In this document: piece after piece, positions 25,701-37,505 of the stretch
How positions within the stretch are numbered: position 1 is the stretch's first letter
Layout of the letters: every line of letters begins with the position of its first letter
Assembly: GCF_024679245.1 (NCBI RefSeq)
Contig: NC_090182.1
Span: 39,287,047-39,351,046 of the forward strand
Length of the DNA stretch: 64,000 bases
Direction: 5' to 3'
From: Pseudorasbora parva
Lineage: Eukaryota > Chordata > Actinopteri > Cypriniformes > Gobionidae
Notes under the pieces: model-generated
Database searches by the model: none
The model's input: only the letters and a program-made list of their open reading frames with translations
What the model was told of the DNA's origin: nothing
Position numbers and translations under genes: made by a program

Positions 25701-28700
25701 TGCGCGCGACATAGGAAATGCGCGACATAGGCAACACAGGAAAAACGGTTCTACTGAGCTGCCTGATATAAATGTGATTATTTATTTATTTATTTTAAAT
25801 CGCATTAGGCATTTAGTTATTTCCAGTGTGTCAAAAGGCTTCGCGGTCCGGATGGATGCATCTCGCGGTCCGGATCCGGACCGGAGTCCGCCAGTTGGCG
25901 ACCCCTGCTCTACAGAATAATAAGCGCATGTAATTCAGTAGCCCCGCCCACCGACTCATCGGATCATGCTAGCCAGCAGCAATAAACATGTTGAAGAAGA
26001 TAGCAAGATATTGTGGAAGAACAGTCGCTGCATATGCTTCTTTCGGATCCTAATATTAGGAAGGTGTGATACTGCATTTATTTTTAATATAGTTCGCTTT
26101 ATTTCACTGCGGAAGAAACAGAATATAATCTTTTATAATCTTAGATTATATAATATAATCTTTCATTATATATATATAAGCCAGTTCATACCACCTTTAA
26201 GTTCATACGGCAACGGTTGTCAAGGGCAACACAACAGAGGGGCGGGGTGAACAAAACTCATTATCATTTAAAGTTGTATGCACTGAAATGGCTTGGTGAA
26301 AACAGAGCTGTTTTTGTCCAGGTAAAATTAGTGTTTGCTTACAATACCAAGGAGAATTTTTAATTAAGTATATTACAAACTTTTCATTTAGACACTAAAG
26401 AATCACAAAAATGGCCTTATATGACCCCTTTAAAATAACATTTTTTTAGTCTGGTCTGCCTCAGGTCTAACGGCACTTGTCAATGTCAAAATTATTTAGA
26501 TGGGCAGGGTTTACGTTCTCTTTTGGCTCGGGCAGTCTACATAGACGAGCGTGTCATTCTATATGCCAATGTGGGGACTCTTTCTGGTGAAATCACAAAA
26601 CAAAATGCACACAAATGTGCCCATGCTCTTAATATGCAATCATTGATGAACATCTTTGATTTTAATGAAGAGGTAAACTTTATGTTGGTGGATTAGAACC
26701 TGTAACCTTCGACACAGTTTACAAAAATTCTACCACCAGACCACTAATGAACTCAATGTTTATGTTTAAATGTTTAATGAAAATATTATTTGCAAATAGT
26801 TCCAAAATGATTATATTCTGTTTCTTTATGCTTTATAAAAATAAACTATCGTCCATCCCGTCCCCAATGTTCAAGACATGGTTACGTCCTTTTCCTAATG
26901 TGCAACTTTGAACAGTTTTAACAAGCTTTTGCATGTTATGGAGTTGTTTTGTGTTTAAGTTAAAAGAATGTGAAGAATTAAATTAAATCATTGATAAAGT
27001 CTAGTAATTTAGAGTAGGGCTGCACAATGAATTGAATATCTAATCGTGATTATGATTACAGATGCCAAGAACATGTAATCATTCAAAGCTGCGATTACAA
27101 AAAAAAGCACTTATATTATTCTGCATACTTAAGAGGTGTTTAGAGCATGTTATGCTGTAAGAGGCGAATACTTCATTGTAGGGATTAACCCAGCATAATA
27201 GGAACTACCAGTCACAAAAGTGTACGCTGACAGGTAGAATGCATGCGAAATAGCACCCACCATTTTTAACAAGCCGTGCACACAGCCTACATGAACGGAA
27301 AAATGTGATATATGGGCCATCAAATGCTAAGGAGACAATACAATGCAACTTTGAGGGGAGCAAGTGAAACACGATTAAGTATTTCTGCTCAGCTAGTGAC
27401 ATTGGACATCAACCACATGGAAAACCCTAATAATAATTTTAGGGCCTTGGGTCATTTTGACCAGCAGGGGAAGGGGGTGCTATAGCTACAGGAGAGCATA
27501 AGCGTTAAATATTTGACATATTAGTTTAACAAGTCAGAATAGTAAAAAAAAAAAAAGTTTTAAATTTAAACAAAAAAGAAATATTACAAAAAACAGATTA
27601 TGCATTCATAATGTTCACACTATATACAGTATGTTAACAAAATTCTGTTTTTATTATACCTCTGGGGAAGCGCCACATTGAAGAAGTTTGGACACCATGA
27701 GTTCGTTCCTCTTCTCCACTGCTACATGTAAAGCAGTCTGTCCGTTGTAATCACGCTGGTTCATGTCTGTACCAGCCAAGTGCCATGCATAAACAAGCCT
27801 ATAGTCTTTAGCCCGAACTGCCCTAAATATGAGAGAACAGTTGAATGCAAATGTCCACAGCAAACTGGCTATTTAATTTGTTGTTTGAAAGACTGACTTG
27901 ATAAGGTCCATGGCCATTCGCACAGGATGTTGAGTTACTGTGGCTCCATGCTGTATCAAAAACTTGATCGTGTCATAGTGCCTGGCATATGTAAGGTAAT
28001 GGTGTAAAATAATGAAATATAGGCTACTTAAAGGATTAGTTCACCCAAAAATGAAATTTATGTCATTAATGACTAACCCTAATGTCATTCCACACCCATA
28101 AGATCTCTGTTCTTCTTCTGAAGACATTTTAAGATATTTTATATTTAGTCCGAGAGCTTTTTTTGTTCCTTTATTGAAAGTGTATGGACACTACTATACT
28201 GTCCATGTCCAGAAAGGTAAACATCATCAAAGTAGTCCATATGTGACATCAGTTAGTTTAGAATCTCTTGAAGCTTCGAAAATAAATTTTGGTCCAAAAA
28301 TAACAAAAACGACGACTTTATTCAGCATTGTCTTTTCTTCTGGGTTTGTTTTCAATCCTCAAATAAAGATTCAAACTGTTATGAATCAGCTTATTGATTC
28401 GTGATTCAGATCGTGCGTCAAACTGCCAAGCTACTGAAATCACGTGACATTGGTGATACGAATTCTGAATCGATACGCTGATTCATAACCTTTCAAATCT
28501 TTATTTGAGGATTGAAAACAAACCTGGAAGAGAAATGCTGAATAAAATTCAGTTTTTCACAAGAGTTTTGTGGGGGTTTTTGGAGCAAAATGTATTTTCG
28601 ATGCTTCAAGAGATTCTAATTAACTAACTGATGTCACATTTGGACTACTCTGATGATTTTTTTTATTACCTTTCAGGACATGGACAGTGTAGTGTGTGTA

Positions 28701-28991
28701 CACTTGCACAATATGCAATTTACAGGTGTGTTACAGGTGTGGAACGACATTGGGGTGAGTCATTATTAATGACATAAATTTCATTTTTTGGTGAACTGAC
28801 CCTTTAAATTAATTTATTCCAACCACTTACTTGTTTTTTATGGCAAGATGTAGAGGTGTGTAACCAAAACGGTTTGTTATTTGGTATGTTGCTCCAAGAC
28901 CCAGTAATTGCAATACCATTGAAGTGTTCCCTATTTCACAAGCTCTGTGCATTGCAGTGTTGCCATCATAGTCTCTATCATCTATGTCCAT
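22740..28991 (-). CDS. Ankyrin-repeat protein, 3' exons (aspg-like?)
   Basis: Four minus-strand exons join in frame: 28991-28831, 27981-27898, 27822-27660 and 22829-22740. The stop TGA is at 22740, and all phases agree. They encode about 165 residues of ankyrin repeats, including DRDYDGNTAMHRACEIGNTS, RFGYTPLHLAIKN, RDYNGQTALHVAVEKRNEL and ADIWGRTAASEARKNN, with a linker PVRMAMDLIKAVRAKDYRLV. The first exon opens directly after the acceptor TTTCTTTAG, so earlier exons are expected; none was seen upstream to the window end. The repeat layout and short C-terminus recall the tail of vertebrate 60 kDa lysophospholipase/L-asparaginase (aspg). That naming is tentative, because the enzymatic domain is not in view. 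The gene converges on the aldolase gene. Its introns hold a hAT element, TTAA-bounded elements and a fold-back MITE. Confidence 0.7.
22830..24018. other. Ankyrin gene intron, repeat-rich
   Basis: Bases 23590-24000 resemble a common cyprinid non-autonomous DNA element (GGCCCTATTTTAACGAACTG) followed by a second repeat (GCCGGATTCACAAAAAATTC). A (T)n run lies at about 23205. No exon is visible. Confidence 0.4.
24019..26433. mobile_element. TTAA-bounded element, host of a hAT insertion
   Basis: The left end is TTAAAGGGGTGATGAATTG. The right end, read inverted, is TTAAAGGGGTCATATAAGG. The hAT element 24222-25907 lies inside it; without that insertion the unit is about 0.72 kb. There is no transposase. 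Confidence 0.6.
24222..25907. mobile_element. hAT element with exact 8-bp duplication
   Basis: The element starts CAGGGGTCTTCAACTAAAA and ends CCAGTTGGCGACCCCTG. It is flanked by identical CTCTACAG at 24214-24221 and 25908-25915. Both features are standard for Charlie-type hAT elements. It is 1686 bp long with no transposase frame. A smaller unit with inverted ends GGCTGAATCAGAAAT lies inside at about 25129-25392. An inverted repeat around 25500-25690 includes TTTTGAATCGACTTCTGACA. Confidence 0.88.
26434..27640. other. Ankyrin gene intron with hAT-like repeat
   Basis: A repeat beginning TAGGGCTGCACAATGAATTG at about 27016 resembles hAT MITE ends. Its other end was not fixed. The open frame at 27205-27402 lies in this repeat and is not considered coding. 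Confidence 0.4.
28028..28807. mobile_element. Fold-back MITE (Angel-like), TTAA-bounded
   Basis: The left end TTAAAGGATTAGTTCACCC and right end GGTGAACTGACCCTTTAA are inverted. The arms are long and match over about 350 bases on each side. It resembles the Angel-type MITE of zebrafish. It sits in the intron between the first two ankyrin exons seen here. Confidence 0.75.
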
Positions 28992-28999
28992 CTAAAGAA

Positions 29000-31130
29000 A
29001 GCACGAGATAAAGCATAGACAGGGTTGAGGAGTGAACAAATACATGTAACTTGTTGCTCATTTAAGATATACAAAATTCAAGTAAATGTACTTCATTATA
29101 TTTGGATTTTAAACAAATTAGTTACATCCAAAAAATATTTTAGATTACCAAAGTGATTACTTTGTCATTTATTTAAATTAAACATGAATGAATGAATGAA
29201 TAAATAAATGAATGAATGAGGCATTTATATAGTGCTTAAAAATCTCACTGGAATGGATTTTTACAATTAATGCTAAAATAAATGTTTGAAAATGTGTTAT
29301 GGTAGCCTGGATGCCAGCCGAATTTAGCCCCGCCCACAAAATGTTTAGGTCAGGCAGTTCGGTCTGGCCTCGATCTATAGGACAATTCACCATGACGTCA
29401 CGTCACAACGGTAATAAACGTTCTCCCGGGTGGCAAAAGCCGAAGCGTTTCTATGGCATCGCTAGTAAATTGCTTGGGATTCAGACATAGTTAACATGAT
29501 GATTGAGCCTTGAGGGACTGATTCATTAATTCAGGAGATAGCAATACATGAAATGCCTAACCTTGGTCTAGTAGATGTAGCGCTAGTCTACAAACAGTTA
29601 CCATCATTTTTAAATGAGCCTCAGCCTACCATTGAGTAGTTATTTTAGTGACTGTTGCTGTTGTAGATGGTCTATTTCCCTGTTATCTAACTATTTACCA
29701 GTTCTCTGCTTTTCAACAAATCATTTGCACACATTTTTTTCTTTATTTTTTGTATCTGAAGCTATAGCAGCAACATTGAAAGCTCTGGTGTCTGTGTTTA
29801 ACACGAAAGCCTGTGTGATCGCGGCCGGCTCGCGGTGCAAACAGTCGTGCCGTGTACCAGCTGATTTGATGCGATGATCAACTTAAATGACTCGTAGCAT
29901 CTGCAATATCAATCAAAACTCGATGTTAAAATATGTTATATTTATCATTTTATATGGACCTAATCACTACACCTGTTAGCAGTCATAATGTAAACATCCA
30001 TTATTGATATAAAATAGCCGAAATCACATGAACAATCACACAAAAACCTTATTCCATAGTTATTGTGTGTTTGTTAGCTTCTTAGTTCACGCGTAGAAAT
30101 GTAGAACAGACTCGTTCTTCACAGAGCCAGAATGAGGAAATGTCCGAGACAGGGAGCGCGTCATGCAAGGGCGGTGTTGAGCAATATCAAAAGACTGACA
30201 GATCAGAGGGCGAATGAACGCCTGATGACTGATATCCGATGCATATCATTAAGAAGAGACACAGAGAGAGGTCTGCGCATGTTTTAACTCTTTTATATCA
30301 AATAATTCCGTGAGAAATGAATAGAAATGGTATTCTGTATGACGAAATATTTTGCAAACGTGATGTCAATATTTCTCCAAATATGAGGACTTTTGAATTA
30401 AGAGCTAAACTGAAAGCTGTTCTTTGCGATCTCTGTGAACACAAATGAGCCAGTGCAGACGAGAGAATGAAAGTGCGTCTGATAATCTATTCAAAATATG
30501 GTTCATAACGGATCGATAATAATGCACTCACCTGGTAGGCTATAAACCACGCGAGAGTTACCTTCCGTCCATGCGCCTGTAAATCGGTTTTATTTTATTA
30601 TAAATAAAGGTTTAGTTGTTTCAAACTAATTATTTTATTTTTTTATACATTTCCACTTTGCGGAAGTCCCGCAAAATAATTGTATTTTCCCGCAACTCGC
30701 ACACAATAATATCTTGCCGCCCGCATACGCATTCACCCATCAAATATGATCCTGTGCCGCACTCGGTTGTGCTGGGTCCCGCAGGAGTGCAGTTGCCTAT
30801 TTGGAAAGAAACGTTAGGCTGTTAGAGCGGTCTTGCTACACATTAAATCTGTAAATTATTGAAAACAATAAACATACCCTTGCAAAAATTATACACTTTT
30901 ACTGCAGTATTTTAAATAGTTTAAACTAATATATAAACTAAATAATTACATTTACAGCAATGAAATGCTCATTTTTATTACAATGCAAAATTCATTGAAG
31001 TTCATGCATCTATTTTCATGTTGATTAAAAAAAGTCTACTGACAATGTCTGACATGAACAACATTTCAACAATTACAAATATTAAAATACAAATATTACT
31101 TCTACATCACATGTCTTGAGTTTGTTTGAA
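29000..31130. other. Repeat-rich DNA, no gene seen
   Basis: A (GAAT)n run lies at about 29185-29225. From about 29300 a repeat begins GGTAGCCTGGATGCCAGCCG, and it may end near 30545 with CTGGTAGGCTA. Bases 30600-30830 hold 'CCGCAACTCGCACACAATAA'-type sequence that resembles 40340-40470. No exon of the ankyrin gene was recognised. Confidence 0.4.
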
Positions 31131-31674
31131 GCTCGTTGGGCATTGAATGGAGTGCGTATGGTGATAGGCAACATGTCAAACGGGTCCGTTTATATTGCAT
31201 GGTTTATGGAAGCAATGTTTCGGAGGTGTGAGACCAAGCGGCAACCTCCCACGATCTCTCTTGAAGCCAATACGGAAGTAATGTAAACTGCAATTCCTCA
31301 ACTGGCCACTAGAGGCAGGCTCCAGAAGGGAGAAGAATCTCATTGAGCCCCATGTTAAAGTGCCCAACTTTACAGCAGAAAAAAACATGTTTACAGCCTG
31401 GTACAAATTGTGGTTTTTGCCTATACGGCTAATTTTGACCTTCATGACAACTGTGAGGGGGGTGAATCTAACTCATTCGTTTAGTTTATATAAAGCCTTA
31501 AAATTCTGCATAATTAAGGGCGTGGTTACAGGTGGATAGCCATTTATCCGCCATCTATAGTTATTGCGTCACCGTAGCTCCGCCCCCATCCCGCCTTTTT
31601 GCCCATTTTCTGTTATCCGGGAGTGACACGCGATGACTCGCTCACAAGATGGCAATGCCCAACTCGCCCCTACT
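31131..31674. repeat. Interspersed repeat, left part
   Basis: This repeat contains ACTGGCCACTAGAGGCAGGC and GTAGCTCCGCCCCCATCCCG. It appears to continue after the TTAA element at 32458-32530 ('CTATGGGTGACGTCATGGAT'), so that element is nested in it. It has no supported coding capacity. Confidence 0.5.
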
Positions 31675-32457
31675 TTAAAGGGTTACTTCAGCGATTAGCA
31701 TATGGCTTTGTATCAGTAGAAACCCTGGAGTATATTCAAATGATTGTGCTTTCCCTCCTCATATCTCCCTGAGACAAGAGATTTATGCATTTTATTTCTG
31801 GAAAAATTCCTCCTATGATGCAAATTGATGATTTTTGCATCATAGGAGGAATGTTTGCCCAAAGACTAAAGACTACAGCCAGCAGAAGGAGCCATTTCCG
31901 CATGTTTTGAATCCGCGCATGGGGGATGGAGATCACACTCAGCTTGCAGGGAGAGCTCAGCTCGCAGCTACAGGCACTCATTTAAACGGAGCTATGGTGA
32001 GCAATGTAAGTCTTTTAACTTCTCAAATTAATTTCTATGAAAGTTAAGCTTGCAAAGGCATGAACTGAAACGCGCCAGACTGAACTCGCGTTGTGAATGT
32101 ATGCCGCGAGTGTAGTCGTGATTACCTCAGCTCTCATCACTCGTGCAGTTAGTGCTCAGTGCTGTGATACTCGCGCGGTGACTCACTCATTATATTGAAC
32201 AGACACGTTCAGTTTTTAATTGTAGTGTCTTCTCTAACTCAGTCACAGTAATCAAGTTGGTGGCGTTGGGAATGGCCTCACAGGGCAGCGAAACATTCGG
32301 GGAATTGTAGTCTTTCATCCCCATGGGACAAAAATACTTTTTCTGTCTTTTCTCAGTCTAGAAGACACCAAATTCAAAAATAATTTCACATTTCTACTGC
32401 ATTGATGACCCAGTTTAAATACAGATTCATCTTCCCAGCGCTGAAGTACCCCTTTAA
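31675..32457. mobile_element. Full TTAA-bounded element, 783 bp
   Basis: The element has inverted ends TTAAAGGGTTACTTCAGCG and CGCTGAAGTACCCCTTTAA, and TTAA on both sides. It is the complete version of copies at 1-325 and 45848-48981. A near-palindrome around 31808-31855 (TCCTCCTATGATGCAAATTG / TTGCATCATAGGAGGA) would form a hairpin. No transposase is present. The piggyBac-like assignment rests on the ends only. Confidence 0.8.
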
Positions 32458-33766
32458 GCTTCAGAACGGCTTATCAGAATCCTATGGGTGACGTCATGGA
32501 TACTACGTCCATATTTTTTTACAGTCTATGTGTGAGACCCAGGCGCTCAGCGCTCATTAACGCCGGCGAGAGCAGCCTTCCTTCTGACTGCCGCTGCCTG
32601 GCAGAAGCCCCTCCCATGACGCAAATTCGCGTCTTTTGTGTTGTGAATGTCACACGTGAATAAAGCAAATGGACTCAAAATGTTCACGCGTCCAACTTTG
32701 CGCGAATAGCTATTTATTCGCGTCACTCGCGTCTGGTGTGAACGCTGCATAACTTATGTGTGCTAAACCGGAACTGAGATACCGTCAACCGGAAGTATCG
32801 AGTGTCATGGCGACGCCCACTAAGACTGACAGGAAAGTTGTGGATAATAATAATAATAATAGATTTTATTTATAATGCACTTTTTATTCCGAAGAATCTC
32901 AAAGTGCAACAAAGGGAAAAAAATAACAAAAAAACAAGTAAAAATATAGAATACTACAAACAATCAACCAACACAGAAAACAGAACAGAAACAGAGCTGA
33001 TGGTGAACAGAAACAGAGCTGATGGTGAACAGAAACAGAGCTGATGGTGAACAGAAACAGAGCTGATGGTGAACAGAAAACAGCTGATGGTGGTAGTCTC
33101 TGCTAGCTCCGCAGCACACTGTGGTCCACTCCATGTTTTAAATTTCTCCTAGCGGCAGTGTCCTGATGATGTTGTCGAGGCATGACAGCTGAAGACCAGA
33201 TGATTGGTCTTTATGACGATTCAGACGATAGGGACCACCGCAACACCATGCAGGAGGCAGAAAATTTTTCCGGGCACTTCTGTGGACACACCAGGGTCCG
33301 CGCAGAAGTCCAAGCCGCTCCACGGCCGCAATGCAAGACGGAACAGCGGCGCAGCCGAGAAGCGGAACATCCCAACATCATGCCGGACGCCGATGACGCT
33401 GGCCCGGATGACGCTAGCCCGTTGCAAACTTCAGCCACCAAGCAGCTCAAGCCTGAGGGAGACCACCAGTGAGCAGCCGCGGCGAGCAACATCAAATGTC
33501 CTTCAAACCAGAACCAACCGCGGCAATTTAAACATAAACATCAGAGAAGCGGTGGAAAACGGCGAAGCGACGAACAAAGTCCTCTCAGTGACTGCCAGCA
33601 ATCAACAACAGTCCCAATTGTAGCTCTGACTGTTAGGCTAGTCACAAACATAATAAAATAAAATAAAATAAAATCAAAATCTAATAGTACAGTAACATGA
33701 TTTGTGGGTGGAGAAGCGGCGAACAGACAACGCCAGCGTCCTCTCCCCCACGCTGCCTAGCAACCA

Positions 33767-33826
<60 letters not shown>

Positions 33827-33832
33827 CACACA

Positions 33833-35265
33833 CAGAGGTCCTTCTCAAAAAATTAGCATATTGTGATAAAGGTCATTATTTTCCTTAATGTAATGATAAA
33901 AATTAAACTTTCATATATTTTAGATTCATTGCACACCAACTGAAATATTTCTGGTCTTTTATTGTTTTAATACTGATGATTTTGGCATACAGCTCATGAA
34001 AACCCAAAATTCCTGGCTCAAAAAATTAGCATATCATGAAAAGGTTCTCTAAACGAGCTATTAACATAATCATCTGAATCAACTAATTAACTCTAAACAC
34101 CTGCAAAAGATTCCTGAGGCTTTTAAAAACTCCCAGCCTGGTTCATTACTCACAACCGCAATCATGGGTAAGACTGCTGACCTGACTGCTGTCCAGAAGG
34201 CCATCATTGACACCCTCAAGCGAGAGGGTAAGACACAGAAAGAAATATCTGAACAAATAGGCTGTTCCCAGAGTGCTGTATCAAGGCACCTCAGTGGGAA
34301 GTCTGTGGGAAGGAAAAAGTGTGGCAAAAAACGCTGCACAGCGAGAAGAGGTGACCGGACCCTGAGGAAGATTGTGGAGAAGGACCGATTCCAGACCTTG
34401 GGGGACCTGTGGAAGCAGTGGACTGAGTCTGGAGTAGAAACATCCAGAGTCACCGTGCACAGGCGTGTGCAGGAAATGGGCTAGAGGTGTCACATTCCCC
34501 AGGTCAAGCCACTTTGGGCTACAGAGAAGCAGCACTGGACTGTTGCTCAGTGGTCCAAAGTACTTTTTTCGGATGAAAGCAAATTTTGCATGTCATTCGG
34601 AAATCAAGGTGCCAGAGTCTGGAGGAAGACTGGGGAGAAGGAAATGCCAAATGCCATTAAGAAATGCCTGAAGTCCAGTGTCAAGTACCCACAGTCAGTG
34701 ATGGTCTGGGGTGCCATGTCAGCTGCTGGTGTTGGTCCACTGTGTTTTATCAAGGGCAGGGAATCAAGATTTCGTTTTTCAGCCCGACCCGGCACCTGCT
34801 GACAGTGCCAAAACCACTGGTAAATGGTTTACTGATCATGGTATTACTGTGCTCAACTGGTCTGCCAACTCTCCTGACCTGAACCCCATAGAGAATCTGT
34901 GGGATATTGTGAAGAGAAAGTTGAGAGACGCAAGACCCAACACTCTGGATGAGCTTAAGTCTGCTATCGAAGCATCCTGGGCCTCCATAACACCTCAGCA
35001 GTGCCACAGGCTGATCGCCTCCATGCCACGCCAAACTGAAGCAGTCATTTCTGCAAAAGGATTCCCGACCAAGTATTGAGTGCATAACTGAACGTAATTA
35101 TTTGAAGGTTGACTTTTTTTGTATTAAAAACACTTTTCTTTTATTGGTCGGATGAAATATGCTTTTTTTTGTTGAGAATTTTGGGCTTTCATGAGCTGTA
35201 TGCCAAAATCATCAGTATTAAAACAATAAAAGACCTGAAATATTTCAGTTGGTGTGCAATAATAT
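33833..35265 (+). mobile_element. Tc1-like DNA transposon, second defective copy
   Basis: This is nearly identical to 1688-3120, with the same missing outer right inverted repeat. The preceding (TA)n tract at about 33772-33822 is longer than in the left copy. Confidence 0.9.
34164..35079 (+). pseudogene. Tc1-like transposase pseudogene, second copy
   Basis: The same N-terminal helix-turn-helix start, in-frame TAG (34482), internal loss between the first and second catalytic regions, and intact C-terminus ending TKY are present as in the left copy. Only a few substitutions separate the two. The shared lesions show that it was already dead before the duplication. Confidence 0.92.
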
Positions 35266-36013
35266 AAAATATATAATAATTTTAGTTATTTTTGGGATGA
35301 AAGTATCCACTAAAACTGCTGTCAAAATGTATCAGATAAATACTTTCAACTTTTATTTTGCATAAATCTGTTAATCAACCTCACTCCTGATCAAAACTAC
35401 TAGGCCTAAATGTTTTCAAAAAATCTAGGATGATGTCGCTGATTTGGGGAAAAAACACACTCAAAATGACTATGTTCAATATAAAAAGTGATAGATAGAT
35501 TTTTACTTTGTGAAAGAATGTAAATGCAGCATCAGAATAAAAACAATTCTCCCTCATTTATATGCTGTTATACTGTAAAATGTTATATATTTTACCTCTT
35601 CCCAACATGGATGCAGCATCGTTCTGGCTTCTTGAGCATGTTTTGTTTCGAAAAATATTTTTGTTTAAAATAATATGCAGAGGAAAACCAAGTCCAACGT
35701 TTGGTGGTCCTTTCGTGTTAGATGCCTTATTAGTATCCCAAAGCATTCTAACGTTTTTAAACGGGTGTAATTAACGACATACATTGCAAATTACCTTTTA
35801 AAGCATGTATTTTGTAATTTGTTGTGAAATACATATTAAAAGTAACCTTCCCAAACCTGAGCATGGTAGCCTAGAAATCTAGACGCACCCTGCGGCAGCA
35901 AATTTAATCTGCCCGCACATCTGCCAAACATCTCGATGTGGGTCTGGCTTGTCAGGCTATGAGCATGGATTAAGAATTTTAAAACTGGTCATATGAAAGA
36001 GAAGAGATCTTAC

Positions 36014-37505
36014 ATGCTTGAGAATCTCCTGTAAAGACAGATAGTCGTTGTTCTCTACGCATCTGCCTGCAAAAGAGGGCAGCAGCCGTTGATGAAGTGC
36101 TTCGACGTCCTGGGTAAAAGGTAAAAGCATGCAATCGGACGTTACTTCATTAATCCAAGGAATTTTGATGCGTTCATCTCAATAAACGAATAGAAAGCAG
36201 AGGATAGCAAACTTGTAAGCTCACTTCGGGTGACTTGTTTGAAAGCCAGGGGAATCTGAGCACATCGCCCATGCGCCGGAGGAACCCCCGGCCTCGCAGT
36301 TTAGGTTCACATTTTGACAATGGAAGAAACAACGGATCGTATGGTTCATCTTCTGCTTCCTCAACTAGTAACGTTATACGTCAAACGAAGTTTTAGATTA
36401 AAACAGATTTTAATAAACAACAACATGGCTTAAAAATGGCTTTTTATATTAAAAAGTGTGATATAAATCTGTACTTACGGTACATGTTTGGTGACCTCGA
36501 GTGTTGATGACGTTAAATGGCCGTTATTGTCGGTTTCATCGAACGCACGCGCGTTGCTACGGTTACGCGCCTGGCCCGAAGTTAACTTCCGGTCTGTATC
36601 TGTTTGTATGGCGCACTACTCAGTAGAAATACATTTTAAAGTACTATTCTTGGTTAACATGATATAAATATTAAAAATCAAGCAGAGAGCACATGACACA
36701 AGTTTCCCAACATTATTCTTATATTATGAAACAAAGAAACATGTTATGCCGACGCATTGCATAATTGAAAGGCGAGTGCGCATGCATTTATATAGGCTAC
36801 TGTGAACCCACCGGTAAAATGATGTTCGTTCAAATCCAGCTCAGACATGACATAAATCTGTAGCTTACTATACTTGTTGTAGCCATTAAACAATGTTTTT
36901 TTTTTCTTCATATTTATGTTTAAATATTATAATATTATTTTTAGATTTCATCTGATTATGATGATTATGATAGGCTATAAGTGCAAAGATGCGAGTGGGT
37001 CAGAAATGATTTTGGTGGTTATATTTAGTTTAATATTAAGTTTTGTTTTGTAAAAAGCCTTTCTTTCGTTTTGTACAAATTGTCTCTTAATTTTAATAAA
37101 GGGTTCTTCGGTTAATTGCATGTATTTAATTAATAAGAAATAAATAAGTAGACTAGGTCGCGGAAGCAATCGCTTTCATCATGAACCGAAGCGCGTCTCC
37201 AACTGAAACTCGGCAGGCTTGCCTCAGACATGAGGAATATGTAGCCTAATATGTGTAGAAACGAAAAGATTTAAATAAGCACATGGTGCAGTGTTCAGAA
37301 CTCACGGTAAACAACCAGCGTTATAGCTACAGATGATCACGGCGATGGGCATGAGCGGGATGTTAAAGTTTAAGGGAATTTTGTTTTGTTTTTTACCTTC
37401 TACTGAATATGATCGGGTGCAAGCACATTTTAAACAGCACTTATTCACACACGTAATTTTGTGAATAAGTAATTTTGTCGTTTTCTCTAATGATTTCAAA
37501 AACAT
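36014..37505 (-). pseudogene. Second copy of the candidate membrane-protein exons
   Basis: Exon c (36109-36014) is identical to its left-copy counterpart. Exon b (36364-36225) differs by two substitutions, both silent in the proposed frame (CTG to TTG, TCG to TCA). Exon a, ending at 37306, has four extra bases inside the membrane segment (ATCTGTAGCTATAACG against ATCTGTATAACG), so its frame no longer joins exon b. It also has one missense change (Trp to Cys). If the gene is real, this copy is broken or the left copy has a compensating deletion. The protein is not recognised. Confidence 0.35.

Noticed and set aside
29300..30560. Possible complete DNA transposon with GGTAGCC ends
   Set aside because: Only a short match between the two ends was seen, and no target duplication. 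It is noted as repeat-like DNA only.
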